From contig NZ_AUHD01000001.1 of the NCBI RefSeq assembly GCF_000423005.1, positions 682,001 to 746,000 on the forward strand: DNA of 64,000 bases. The letters run 5' to 3'. This DNA is from Gelidibacter mesophilus DSM 14095 (GTDB lineage Bacteria; Bacteroidota; Bacteroidia; Flavobacteriales; Flavobacteriaceae). Position 1 is the stretch's first letter; every line of letters starts with the position of its first letter. Positions 1 through 9,235 of this stretch are shown here, in pieces. The notes beneath the pieces were generated by a model. The model did no database searches. It saw nothing but the letters and a program-made list of their open reading frames with translations, and was not told where the DNA came from. The position numbers and the translations under genes are program-made.

Positions 1-1673
1 AAATGATGCTTGATGTTGATGATGATGGTGCTTTAGATATGGTAAGCTTATTTTTAAAACCATATACGCCAAAGGAGATTGATATTGTGACGCCAACTTT
101 TAGAAGAAATCAAGATGCAGCTTTTGATGAGCTCCTGAGTTTCTCTTGGCAGTCTTATGAAGGCTTTAATGATTTTGAGCGTTATGAAATTTATCGAAGT
201 GCTGGCAGCAGTTGCAGCATGGCCAATGCCGAACTTATCGCCAGCATTAATGACCTCAATACAACTTTGTTTACCGATGTATCGCCTCCTGTTGACCCCT
301 ATTTGTGTTACTTCCTTAAAGTCTATACAAATCGCGGACTTCTGGGCCAGAGCTATGCTCAGAGCATAAATACTGAGAATATTCGGCCCCAATCCGTAAC
401 GCTTTATAAACCTGAAGTTTTAAATAACGTCATTCATTTCAGTTGGCAGGCTAGTACAGATCCTTACTTCTCGCATTATGAATTGGCCTTTTCAAATTAT
501 GGCGCAGGCTACGCTTCAGGACAACAGGAATATTCGGTTGTAACTATCAATGATCGAGAGATGACTACATATTTGGATGAGAATCCGCCGCGTCTTGAAA
601 ATCCATATTATGTGCTGTACGTACACAATATTTTTGGGAACCGCACGGCCTTTTTCAATTCGGAGGTCACTACATTTCAAGAGGTAACTTTTAAACGGCC
701 AGAAATTTTAGGTCTATCTCAGGTAGATTCCTATGCCGTTGATCCTGAAAACACTGTTGTTTATCTCTACGGGAAGGAGGGGAGTTTGCGGAATAATAGT
801 AACATCCACCGTTTTAATTACAGCACCAATCAAATGGAAGCCATTTCTAATTTTACATCAAACTACGGCACAAAAATTCCAATCAAGTACATTAATTCTG
901 GTTATGGTGGAGAAATTATCTTAGAGCAAGGTTCTGATTTGGCAGTTTATGATGCTATGACACTAAAATACAAATACACTTTGGACTTAAAGTTACAGGG
1001 TGTGGATGATTTCTCGTATACGCCCTTAGGCTATTGGATTGTTGTGAATAGGAATAATGTTTACACTTATGTGCGCGATAATGCCAATATAGAACTGGTG
1101 GATACCAAGCCGCATTTTCCAAATCTTCAAAATGGTTACAATTACCAAGCCGTGGTCTTGAAAAACAATAAATTACTGGTGGGCCATTATAACGAGCCTA
1201 CGAGTTATCTCTTAGCATTGGGTGCTAATGGAACTCTTAAACAAGAGCAAATAGTCGCCGTTCCCATTTTGGAAAATTGGTATCATGACTCCCAATATAA
1301 TCCAAATGGAAACTACTTCATCAATTTCTCGGAAAATCGGCTTTATTCAACTGCCAAATTTAAGTTAATGGAAAGTTTTGAATCGCCGTATTTTCCATCG
1401 GGAACGAGCAAGGATGGGGCGCTGATTTTTGGTTCCAATAATGATCCAGAGTGGCAGATTACCCCAGAAAGTATTCATGCAAAGGAAGCGGTGGTTTATA
1501 ATAGAATGACCAAAAAAGCCAATACAGTTACAACCATAGGTTACCCACACGTTATTTTTGAAAATGCTTTTGGGGAAATTATTTCAATTTCCAGCGGATT
1601 GAAAAAGGACAACATCCGCCAAAATATTAATGAAAAATCCGATCTGTTCATAGAGGTCCTTAAACTGCCATAA
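1..1673 (+). CDS. Fibronectin-III / beta-propeller protein, N-terminus cut by window edge
   Basis: The frame is open from the left edge, so the protein very probably starts upstream; the first Met lies at base 3 and no signal peptide follows it. The visible start (LDVDDDGALDMV) resembles a calcium-binding FG-GAP/VCBS-type aspartate motif. Two fibronectin-III-like domains follow: one around residues 30-125 (LSFSWQSYEGFNDFERYEIY) and one around 130-225 (IHFSWQASTDPYFSHYEL). The remaining ~330 residues are rich in short beta strands and aromatic residues, as in a beta-propeller. In this phylum such architectures are usually exported or surface proteins. There is no recognisable T9SS tail at the C-terminus and the catalytic role, if any, is unknown. 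The domain reading is by eye; the family was not identified. Confidence 0.6.
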   Translation, partial: MMLDVDDDGALDMVSLFLKPYTPKEIDIVTPTFRRNQDAAFDELLSFSWQSYEGFNDFERYEIYRSAGSSCSMANAELIASINDLNTTLFTDVSPPVDPYLCYFLKVYTNRGLLGQSYAQSINTENIRPQSVTLYKPEVLNNVIHFSWQASTDPYFSHYELAFSNYGAGYASGQQEYSVVTINDREMTTYLDENPPRLENPYYVLYVHNIFGNRTAFFNSEVTTFQEVTFKRPEILGLSQVDSYAVDPENTVVYLYGKEGSLRNNSNIHRFNYSTNQMEAISNFTSNYGTKIPIKYINSGYGGEIILEQGSDLAVYDAMTLKYKYTLDLKLQGVDDFSYTPLGYWIVVNRNNVYTYVRDNANIELVDTKPHFPNLQNGYNYQAVVLKNNKLLVGHYNEPTSYLLALGANGTLKQEQIVAVPILENWYHDSQYNPNGNYFINFSENRLYSTAKFKLMESFESPYFPSGTSKDGALIFGSNNDPEWQITPESIHAKEAVVYNRMTKKANTVTTIGYPHVIFENAFGEIISISSGLKKDNIRQNINEKSDLFIEVLKLP

Positions 1674-2057
1674 AGCGGAGTAGTTAGAAAATAGCTCATA
1701 TGATTATCGATTCGACAACTTTAGAGAATTATTAGCGCAATTTAAATTTTGTGAACACAGTACCAAAGTAGTCTTGGGACTCAAAAATTTTCGGTACGTA
1801 ATGAAGTCCGATGGAATGGCCCATCTTATTTGAGTAAAGAATTTTTTGATTTTGGACTGCTTACCAAATGGAGTAGGAGTGGTGAGATAGTTTGGGGCCA
1901 GGTATTTCTAATTTAATCGCGAAAGTTCATTAGTTTTAATTTTTAAATTATTAAAAAATTAAGACATGATTGATATAAGTGACCGTATTTTTCTCATATT
2001 GCTTCTTAAAAGAATCACTATAAGTATCGCGCAGAATACTATAATCAAAAAATAATT
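1674..2057. other. Intergenic region, no gene seen
   Basis: AT-rich spacer between two co-directional genes. I see no convincing hairpin terminator, RNA gene or coding frame. Presumably it holds the promoter of the fucosidase gene, but no clear TAnnTTTG element stands out. Confidence 0.5.
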
Positions 2058-3788
2058 ATGGCAGATTTCATTTCGAAAAATCTATGGATCGGATGTGTTT
2101 TTTTATTGATAAGCTCTTGTAAAACTGAAAACTCCAAAACTGAACATATAGCAGATTCTGATGCCCATGTTGTAAATGATAATTGGGATGATCATAAGTT
2201 TTCTATGTTTATCCATTGGGGCATCTACTCAATTCCTGCAGGTGTGTGGAACGGTCAGGAAATAACTGGCTACAGTGAGCAAATTAAAGGACATGCCAAA
2301 ATCGCAACTGAAGATTATAGAAAATTAGCGTCTCAGTTTGATCCAACCCATTGGGATGCAGACAGTGTTGCTCTTTTAGCTAAAGAAGCAGGGATGAAAT
2401 CTATTGTCCTCACGTCTAAGCATCATGACGGCTTTTGTCTGTTCGATTCTAAATACACAACTTTTGATATTGTTGATGCCACGCCGTATAAAAAAGATAT
2501 CGTTAAAGAATTGGCGGAGGCCTCTAAACGCCACAATCTTAAATTTGGGGTGTATTTTTCTCTGATTGATTGGGATTATGAGGGAGCACTGCCTTTTGAA
2601 TCTGTTGATAATTCGGATGCCATCCCAGATTTGCATCACCAATACAACTTGAATCAGATTGAAGAATTATTGACCAATTATGGTGACATCTCTGAAATTT
2701 GGTTTGATATGGGATCTCCAACTTACGATCAAAGTAAAGAAATGGCAGCATTGGTCAAAAAACTACAATCCAACTGCATGATCAGTGGGAGAATTTGGAA
2801 CGACCAGGGCGATTTTGTGGTCATGGGCGACAATAAGCAACCGGATTTTAAAATGGGGGTGCCATGGCAAACACCTGCTTCTATGTTTAATGAAACTTGG
2901 AGTTACCGCTCTTGGCAGGAGCGCGGTAGCGTGGAGGATAAAGTGGCTGAGAAGATTAACGATTTACTCAAAGTTGTCAGTTCTGGAGGAAATTATTTGC
3001 TAAATATTGGACCAAAGGGAGATGGTACAGTAATTCCTTTTGAAAAACAGGTACTTGCTGGAATGGGAGAATGGCTAGAAAAAAATGGTGAATCGATTTA
3101 TGGCTCACGAGGGACAACGATACAAGAGCAAGATTGGGGAGTGATTACCAACAAGCCTGGGAAATTGTATCTTCATGTTATCGAGTTTCCAGAGAACAAT
3201 AAATTAAAAATTAAAGGTTTAGAATTAGAGGTCAAGAGCGCTTATCCACTATCCAACAGCTCTATGTCGTTAGAAAGTGAAATGACGGACACAGGTTATG
3301 AAATTGATTTGACCAATCAACTGACCAAAGATAAATTCGCTACGACCATTGTTCTTGAATATGAAAATGAACTTTTAATTACTCCAGCTCAGGTTATAGA
3401 AGCTAATGAAAACAAGGAGGTCATTCTGACTAAGGACAATGCCGAGAAGTACCACAGCTACAGCGGACATGATTACTATTCGACCAAAGCTACGGTCATT
3501 AAAATGAAATGGTATGTATCAAGTGATTCAAATGCGCCATTTCAAATAAAAGTGATACTTGCTTCTGACAAGAATAAAAAATTTAAACTCACCATAAACG
3601 ATCAAGAGTATACGATTTCTACTTTAGGTTCAGATAACAATCGAGATGAAAACTTATACGAGTTGAAAATCCCTTCTGTAAAACTTAACACCGGAAAGAT
3701 GAATGAAATTGAATTGAGTTTGGAAGATCAAAGCAATCCACATCTAGGACTTGCTCTAGATAGCTTAGAAATGATAATTAAAAAATAG
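2058..3788 (+). CDS. GH29 alpha-L-fucosidase, lipoprotein
   Basis: Exo-acting retaining glycosidase predicted to release L-fucose from glycans in the periplasm or at the cell surface. The N-terminus has a short hydrophobic segment ending in a lipobox (LISSC, Cys21), so it is a probable lipoprotein. The GH29 barrel starts with KFSMFIHWGIYSIPAG and continues with TSKHHDGFCLF and GVYFSLIDW. The nucleophile Asp is expected at D217 in EIWFDMG. About 120 C-terminal residues (from ~450) form an extra beta-rich, CBM-like domain. At 576 residues it has a normal length for a GH29 with an accessory domain. There is no SusCD partner next to it and it stands alone between unrelated genes, so the substrate cannot be refined. 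The family call is firm; the exact linkage specificity is unknown. Confidence 0.9.
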   Translation: MADFISKNLWIGCVFLLISSCKTENSKTEHIADSDAHVVNDNWDDHKFSMFIHWGIYSIPAGVWNGQEITGYSEQIKGHAKIATEDYRKLASQFDPTHWDADSVALLAKEAGMKSIVLTSKHHDGFCLFDSKYTTFDIVDATPYKKDIVKELAEASKRHNLKFGVYFSLIDWDYEGALPFESVDNSDAIPDLHHQYNLNQIEELLTNYGDISEIWFDMGSPTYDQSKEMAALVKKLQSNCMISGRIWNDQGDFVVMGDNKQPDFKMGVPWQTPASMFNETWSYRSWQERGSVEDKVAEKINDLLKVVSSGGNYLLNIGPKGDGTVIPFEKQVLAGMGEWLEKNGESIYGSRGTTIQEQDWGVITNKPGKLYLHVIEFPENNKLKIKGLELEVKSAYPLSNSSMSLESEMTDTGYEIDLTNQLTKDKFATTIVLEYENELLITPAQVIEANENKEVILTKDNAEKYHSYSGHDYYSTKATVIKMKWYVSSDSNAPFQIKVILASDKNKKFKLTINDQEYTISTLGSDNNRDENLYELKIPSVKLNTGKMNEIELSLEDQSNPHLGLALDSLEMIIKK

Positions 3789-3828
3789 ACAGGATGTGTA
3801 GGTTTTAAAAGAGCGTTTGGACCTCGCC

Positions 3829-5535
3829 TCAAATTTCATCAACATACAATTCATTGAACTTACTTCTCATGTCAATGTTCCCGAGCATAATAATTTCAGC
3901 ACCACGAGGTAAGATGGTAGCGGCTGATAACAAGGTTTTTACGTCGGAATTGTCCTTTAAGGCAATAACCGAGAGCCCGGTTTTTGCGCCAATATTAGAT
4001 TCTCCGAGTGTTTTATCTATTAGCGACGGTGGAATTGGAGTGGTGAATAATCGAATACCTTCACCAAGGATGTTCAACTCCTGCCCTTTATGGATGGATA
4101 ACACCGCTTCAGAGCCCAAAGTAGCATAACTCAAAACGAAATTAGCTCCAGCTCTATGGATGATGTCAATATTTCTCGCTTCTGTGATGCGGCTCACGAT
4201 TCGCGCTTCTGTGTTCAATTTGCGGCAATAGGAAGCCAAATGGATATTCATGGCGTCATCATGGGTGGAAAGTAAAACAGAGGGAGCCTCCATAATTCCA
4301 GCTTTTTTTAGCAATTCATAATCCGAACCTTTTCCAACAAAAACCTTATGGCAAAACGGTTGTGCTTTCTTGCTCAACTCGGGATCTAAATCAATTAAAT
4401 TAACTAAAACACCATTTTTGTGCAAGGATTGAGCGGCAGCCAACCCAACTTTTCCGCCTCCAATAATAACGACGGGATTAGGGTTGGGTACATAGTCAAA
4501 AAAGATGTCATCTATGCTGCTAAGCTGCTCTTTGTTTCCAATGATGACCAGCACGCTATCGTCGGTTAATTTTTCGTTTCCTGTGATCGGTTCTAATTTA
4601 CCACGTTTCCATACTCCAATGATACTAATACCATATCTCTGTCGTAATCCCGTTTCACGGATGGTTTTTGTAATCAAAGAAGTATGGTGAATTGGTAACT
4701 CAGCGATCAACAGGTCTTCATATTGCCCAATGGGCTGTGATTTTGCATGTTTTGCATTTATTCTGTTGGCCAATTGTTCTCCTAACCATTTTTTAATAGG
4801 CAATACATGATTGGCACCGCTGAGTTGTTGGACGTCGATGGTTTCGTTATCGTCCGCCAATGCAACAATAGTGACCTCAGGAGCAAGGTTTCGAATGATG
4901 AGGATAATTTTTGTATTGACAATATCATCCCTATTGACCAAAACCAATTTGGCATCCTTGACCTTGGCACGTATAAACGTCTCTTCATTGTCAAATTCTC
5001 CAAAAATTACCGGTACTTCATCATCATAATTTTTAAGTGCTTGTTCTGGATCCTTTTGAATGACATAGTAAGGCGTTTGCTCATGTTTTAACCGTTCAGT
5101 AAAATCTCTTGCTATCACATCATACGAACAAATCAAGATATGATCTTTGGTGGTATTGGGCACACTTCGTGGCACCCTGTTTTTTCTTTTCGACTCTAAA
5201 AGGGGAACATAAAAGTGTCGTATAAAGGCGAACGGCAAAAAAATCAACAACATAAAAATACCAAAGAGCAAGACTAGGATACTGAAAAATCGACCTAGGT
5301 CGGACTCAAAGGTGATGTCGCCAAAACCCAAGGTACTCATGACGGTAAGCGTCCAATAAAAACCAGTTACCCATGAATGGTTTTGACCTTCAAGATTCAT
5401 GATATAATGAAATAGGACGGAGAAAATGATCACCACAATAACCAAAATGCCTAAGTATTTTAATAAGATCTTGGAGTTTCTTTTGAAATCCCTATCGCTC
5501 AAATAAAATGCCAATTGGCTACCAATAAACTTCAT
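3829..5535 (-). CDS. Potassium channel protein with two RCK (TrkA-N/TrkA-C) domains
   Basis: Inner-membrane K+ channel subunit. TM1 lies at about residues 24-46, the pore helix and selectivity filter at TLGFGD (68-73, the canonical TxGxGD signature with Phe in the variable position), and TM2 at about 82-105. The cytoplasmic part carries two regulator-of-K-conductance units: one starts near residue 130 (DHILICSYDVIARDF, an atypical nucleotide-binding loop) and one near 350 with an intact Rossmann motif (VVIIGGGKVG). Each is followed by a TrkA-C-like segment. Two RCK units in one chain mean an octameric gating ring could form from four subunits. It converges on the fucosidase gene from the opposite strand and has no operon partner. 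Confidence 0.88.
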   Translation of the reverse strand: MKFIGSQLAFYLSDRDFKRNSKILLKYLGILVIVVIIFSVLFHYIMNLEGQNHSWVTGFYWTLTVMSTLGFGDITFESDLGRFFSILVLLFGIFMLLIFLPFAFIRHFYVPLLESKRKNRVPRSVPNTTKDHILICSYDVIARDFTERLKHEQTPYYVIQKDPEQALKNYDDEVPVIFGEFDNEETFIRAKVKDAKLVLVNRDDIVNTKIILIIRNLAPEVTIVALADDNETIDVQQLSGANHVLPIKKWLGEQLANRINAKHAKSQPIGQYEDLLIAELPIHHTSLITKTIRETGLRQRYGISIIGVWKRGKLEPITGNEKLTDDSVLVIIGNKEQLSSIDDIFFDYVPNPNPVVIIGGGKVGLAAAQSLHKNGVLVNLIDLDPELSKKAQPFCHKVFVGKGSDYELLKKAGIMEAPSVLLSTHDDAMNIHLASYCRKLNTEARIVSRITEARNIDIIHRAGANFVLSYATLGSEAVLSIHKGQELNILGEGIRLFTTPIPPSLIDKTLGESNIGAKTGLSVIALKDNSDVKTLLSAATILPRGAEIIMLGNIDMRSKFNELYVDEI

Positions 5536-5669
5536 AGTCTCTATTTTCTTATTTAAACTGTTCGTGGAAATTTTTAAAAGTAGGAGTAGGATATGGCAAT
5601 GTGGAAAACAATTGTAGACTTGACATACGTACGGTCTTATGCCAATGACATTTGAATGTTATATAGTAG

Positions 5670-6878
5670 TTATATCCCAAACGGATTGTCAATAGTATGC
5701 GCAGGCTCGGTAAACCATCGTGGACCTTCTTCTGTCATGTAAATATGATCTTCTAAGCGTACACCAAATGTGTTAGGCACCACAATCATTGGTTCAATGC
5801 TAAAGGTCATCCCAGGTTGAAGTTTAATGTCATTACCTCTCAAAATAAACGGATGTTCGTGGATTTCAAGCCCTATGCCATGACCGGTCCTGTGTGGTAA
5901 TCCCGGTAAATCATAATCCGGACCGAGTCCGTCTTTTTCCAATTGTACGCGGACCTGATCATCGATATGTCCACAAGTTTTTCCTATTTGTGCAGCATCA
6001 AAAGCGGCGAGTTGGGCGGCTTTTTCGTTCTCCCAAATTTTATTTTCCTTTTCTGTGGCATCTCCGTAGATATAAGTTCTGGTGATGTCTGAAAGATAAC
6101 CTTCGTATTTACAGCCAGTATCAACTAAAACCATCTCATTTTCCTCTAATGGTTTTGGTGTTCTGACACCATGGGGAAAGCTAGAATCACGCCCAAAAAG
6201 GACAATACAAAAATATGAGCCTGATGCTATGCCCAGCTTTTGATGTGCGCTATGAATAAAGTCTTCTACTTCAGCGGTAGTAATTCTTGGTTTTAAAATA
6301 CGCGCCGTTGCTTGATGGACCTGCATCGTCAAGTTCATCGGATATTGGATGTGTGCAATTTCTGCGTCGCTTTTTAGCATTCTGATATCTCTGATCAAAA
6401 CTTCAGCACTGCTGATTTTAAACTTTTTGTGTTCCTGAAATCGCGAAACAAGTGTAAACGCTGTGCTATCATCAACGGCCAGGCGTGTGCCTTCTGATAG
6501 AACTTCAGCTATTTTTTGTACAGGACATTCATGTTCTTTCCACGGAATAATATCGCCTGGTATTCCGATAAAATCATTAAATGTACCGATCTCAAATTCT
6601 GGAACCACATAATGAAGGCTTCCATCTGCAAAAAGAATTGCACCGACGAGGCGTTCTGAAGGATTCCAACGTGTGTTGGTAAAATAATATAAGTTGGTGC
6701 CCGCATTGATATACAGGGCGTCCAAATTTTTTTCTTTCAAAGCAGCACAGGTTTTGTCAAGTCTGTTTTGGAATTCTTCCGTTTTAATGGGGGTTGGTTT
6801 AATGTTTGGTATATTTAATTTTGAAAGTTCTTCTTCTGGGGTACTTCCACCAATGCCGTAGACTCTGCTGCTATTCAT
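5670..6878 (-). CDS. M24 family Xaa-Pro dipeptidase/aminopeptidase
   Basis: Cytoplasmic di-metal peptidase removing or cleaving at X-Pro bonds. The N-terminal creatinase-like domain (about residues 35-165) precedes the pita-bread catalytic domain. All five expected metal ligands are visible: D253 (VDTG), D264 (LSDITRTY), H333 (RTGHGIGLEIHEHP), E362 (SIEPM) and E376 (VRLEDHIY). No signal peptide. Length (402 aa) fits the family. It is probably transcribed on its own, since the adjacent channel gene is 134 bp downstream. Whether it is a dipeptidase or an aminopeptidase P cannot be settled by eye. Confidence 0.9.
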   Translation of the reverse strand: MNSSRVYGIGGSTPEEELSKLNIPNIKPTPIKTEEFQNRLDKTCAALKEKNLDALYINAGTNLYYFTNTRWNPSERLVGAILFADGSLHYVVPEFEIGTFNDFIGIPGDIIPWKEHECPVQKIAEVLSEGTRLAVDDSTAFTLVSRFQEHKKFKISSAEVLIRDIRMLKSDAEIAHIQYPMNLTMQVHQATARILKPRITTAEVEDFIHSAHQKLGIASGSYFCIVLFGRDSSFPHGVRTPKPLEENEMVLVDTGCKYEGYLSDITRTYIYGDATEKENKIWENEKAAQLAAFDAAQIGKTCGHIDDQVRVQLEKDGLGPDYDLPGLPHRTGHGIGLEIHEHPFILRGNDIKLQPGMTFSIEPMIVVPNTFGVRLEDHIYMTEEGPRWFTEPAHTIDNPFGI

Positions 6879-7393
6879 TTTTCATTTTATTTTATGAAGT
6901 TATCCTTATTTTATTTGAAACGATTAAAAGCTGTCAAGCCTTTTGTATCTGCTGTTTTTATCGCAAATTAATCAGAAAATGCAAGTTCTAAAATTTTTAA
7001 TTCATCTCCTAAAGAGATTCAAGTATATCTGTAAAGATACTGTTTTTAGCAGCTATTTAACTTAAAACTGGCTTCTCTAGATTTTGAATGTCCTATTGAA
7101 GTCATGAAAATTTTATTGGTTATTAAAATAACCTGATTCGAAAGTGTTATTCAATTCTAGTTTCGGTCTATGGCTTCTTTAAAAAAAATAAACTCGTTAA
7201 ATTTCCAAATAGCTTTAAAAGGATTCAAAAACATAGGATAAATTTGATCAAGCTCATCGGTCAATGATGTGGATATGATACGAAAACCTGCAGAATTTCA
7301 TCTAAATTTCTTGCCATAAGACAACTTACAATCGGAATTTTAAAATTAAATTGGACATAAACTTAAAGGTGAAATCTCAAATTAGATCGAGAA
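6879..7393. other. Intergenic region between divergent genes
   Basis: Spacer of about 515 bp between the minus-strand M24 peptidase and the plus-strand DUF899 gene, so it should contain both promoters. Stop codons are frequent in all frames and I see no RNA gene or strong inverted repeat. Confidence 0.5.
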
Positions 7394-8134
7394 ATGAAAA
7401 ATATTCCAGACATCGTATCGAGAGAAGAATGGCTTAAACAAAGAAAAGACTTGCTTCAAGAGGAAAAGGAATTTGCGAAACAACTCGAGAAGATCAATAC
7501 CAAACGTCGTCAATTGCCTATGGTGGAAATAAAAAAGGAATACATTTTTGAAGGACCGAATGGCAAAGAAAGTTTATTGGAGCTATTTAAAGGGTGCCAT
7601 CAATTAATCGTACAACATTTTATGTTCGACCCAGATTGGGACGAAGGATGTAAGGGCTGTTCACTACAAACGGACAATATTGGCCATCTCGCACATTTAC
7701 ACGCTCGTCAGGTTGCATTTGTAATGGTGTCGAGAGCTCCTTTGGAAAAGTTGAACAAATTTAAGAATCGAATGGGGTGGGATTTTCCTTGGTATTCTTC
7801 TTATTACAATGACTTTAATTATGATTTTCAAGTGACAATAGATGCAACAAAAGGTTCTGATGTTTATAATTATGAGAAAATAGAAAAATTAGGAGAAAAA
7901 TGGAAAAATTGGACAGGCGAACAGCCCGGAAATAGTGTCTTTTTCCGAATAGATAAGCGTATTTTCCATACTTATTCCACTTATGAAAGAGGTTGCGAAT
8001 TACTTATTGGAACCTTGAATTATCTTGATCTCACACCATTTGGTAGACAAGAGAAGTGGGAACATCCTGATGGTCGTGGTCATGACCAACCTGGAAGTTG
8101 GTGGCAATTACACGATTCCTACAAAAATAAATGA
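7394..8134 (+). CDS. DUF899 family thioredoxin-like protein
   Basis: Member of the DUF899 family, thioredoxin-fold proteins of unknown biochemical role. The signature region is clear: QHFMFDPDWDEGCKGC, with a CxxC-like CKGC pair, then HLHARQVAFVMVSRAPLEKL and GWDFPWYSSYYNDFNYDF. The C-terminal half contains VFFRIDKRIFHTYSTYERG, typical of the family, and a late PDGRGHDQPGSWWQLHD motif. No signal peptide, hence cytoplasmic. It is monocistronic by position, with unrelated flanking genes. Confidence 0.85.
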   Translation: MKNIPDIVSREEWLKQRKDLLQEEKEFAKQLEKINTKRRQLPMVEIKKEYIFEGPNGKESLLELFKGCHQLIVQHFMFDPDWDEGCKGCSLQTDNIGHLAHLHARQVAFVMVSRAPLEKLNKFKNRMGWDFPWYSSYYNDFNYDFQVTIDATKGSDVYNYEKIEKLGEKWKNWTGEQPGNSVFFRIDKRIFHTYSTYERGCELLIGTLNYLDLTPFGRQEKWEHPDGRGHDQPGSWWQLHDSYKNK

Positions 8135-8355
8135 TTGTTATTTCTTAAGAAAACGCAAAAAAGTAAGTTGCCAAATCGTGATTGTTTGCTGTATCTAAAT
8201 GAAAAATTCTACATATTCTAAAGCGTACCAAGCTCGGTTTTTACAAGTTATTTTTTCACAGTTAAGATTTGACTGAGATACGTGAAAGAGCTAAAATCGT
8301 TAGATTAAATTCAACGGATTGCGTTGATAAATTGAGCTTTCTTTACAACATATAA

Positions 8356-8817
8356 CTATGAATTAAACCCTTTCATTGCTCCAAGAGTGGCCACCCACAC
8401 GAGAACACAAGAAATAAATATACCTATGGTATTAGCCAAAAAGGCTTGCTTACGTTCCAAACCAAAAAGATAGCCAGCAATGGTGCCCGCGTATACCCCA
8501 GTTCCTGGAAGTGGGATCAATACAAAAATCATGAGGCCCCAAAAGCCGTATTTCCTTACATTGTCTCCAGCGCCTACTTTCGCACGTCTGGCTACAAATA
8601 TTGCCGCCTTTTTATAGTAATACCATCTAATCAAATAACTATTGATAACATCCAAAAAAAAGGTCATTATCGGAAATACCATCATATTGGCCATAAAACA
8701 AAAAAGAAAGGCCAAATAGATATTAACACCGTTCAACAGCGCATATGTAATGCCCACTTTCGCTTCTCCCAAAGGTGAAATACTCCAAAGCATTGCAATC
8801 AACAAATCGGAAATCAT
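8356..8817 (-). CDS. Small multidrug export-like membrane protein (Sm_multidrug_ex / COG2426)
   Basis: Small polytopic inner-membrane protein with four hydrophobic segments. The motif ISPLGEAKVGITYAL near the N-terminus and IPLPGTGVYAGTIAGYLFGL in the second half match the COG2426 family, annotated as putative small multidrug export proteins; transport has little experimental support. I place the start at the internal Met of MISDLLIAM rather than at the upstream ATG at 8850, because a perfect Bacteroidota -7 promoter element overlaps codons 2-5 of the longer form. That gives a 153-residue protein. If the promoter reading is wrong, the start is 33 bases further upstream. Confidence 0.75.
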   Translation of the reverse strand: MISDLLIAMLWSISPLGEAKVGITYALLNGVNIYLAFLFCFMANMMVFPIMTFFLDVINSYLIRWYYYKKAAIFVARRAKVGAGDNVRKYGFWGLMIFVLIPLPGTGVYAGTIAGYLFGLERKQAFLANTIGIFISCVLVWVATLGAMKGFNS

Positions 8818-8836
8818 TCTCTCGTAATTAGGTGCG

Positions 8837-8844
8837 CAAAAGTA
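8837..8844 (-). promoter_or_regulatory. Candidate -7 promoter element (TACTTTTG)
   Basis: On the minus strand this reads TACTTTTG followed by C, matching the Bacteroidota consensus TAnnTTTG. It lies 20 bp upstream of the internal ATG at 8817 and would place transcription initiation downstream of the longer reading frame's start codon, supporting the shorter protein. Confidence 0.45.
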
Positions 8845-8850
8845 ACTCAT

Positions 8851-9235
8851 TTTGAGAGTGTAATAATGAAGGCTTGTATTAATATTTAGCCAAAAGAATA
8901 TTTTCCAAATCTGGATATCGGTTTGAAGTCTTACGATTAAAAAATTAGCGAAAATCCGTGAAGTCAGTGGGAAACAAAAACTCGATTAAAATAAATATAT
9001 TATGCTAATTACGCTGATTAACACAGCATCAAAAGAGCTGGTAGCTATTCGTCACTACATAAAAAACGTATGATTAGTTATAACTATATGATGTTGTGAT
9101 CAATCAAGTAATTAAATAAAAAACATCAGGTTAATTTTTTACTTGAACTTTAACCAGTATATCTCCAAATATTGATAGCGATGGATTGAAACGAGATTAG
9201 GATGATCTTTTTTCAACTGTTTTCTTTCGATACTC
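8851..9235. other. Intergenic region, no gene seen
   Basis: AT-rich spacer upstream of the small membrane protein and downstream of the CocE-like hydrolase gene, both on the minus strand. No open frame with coding character, no clear terminator hairpin and no RNA gene recognised. Confidence 0.5.
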
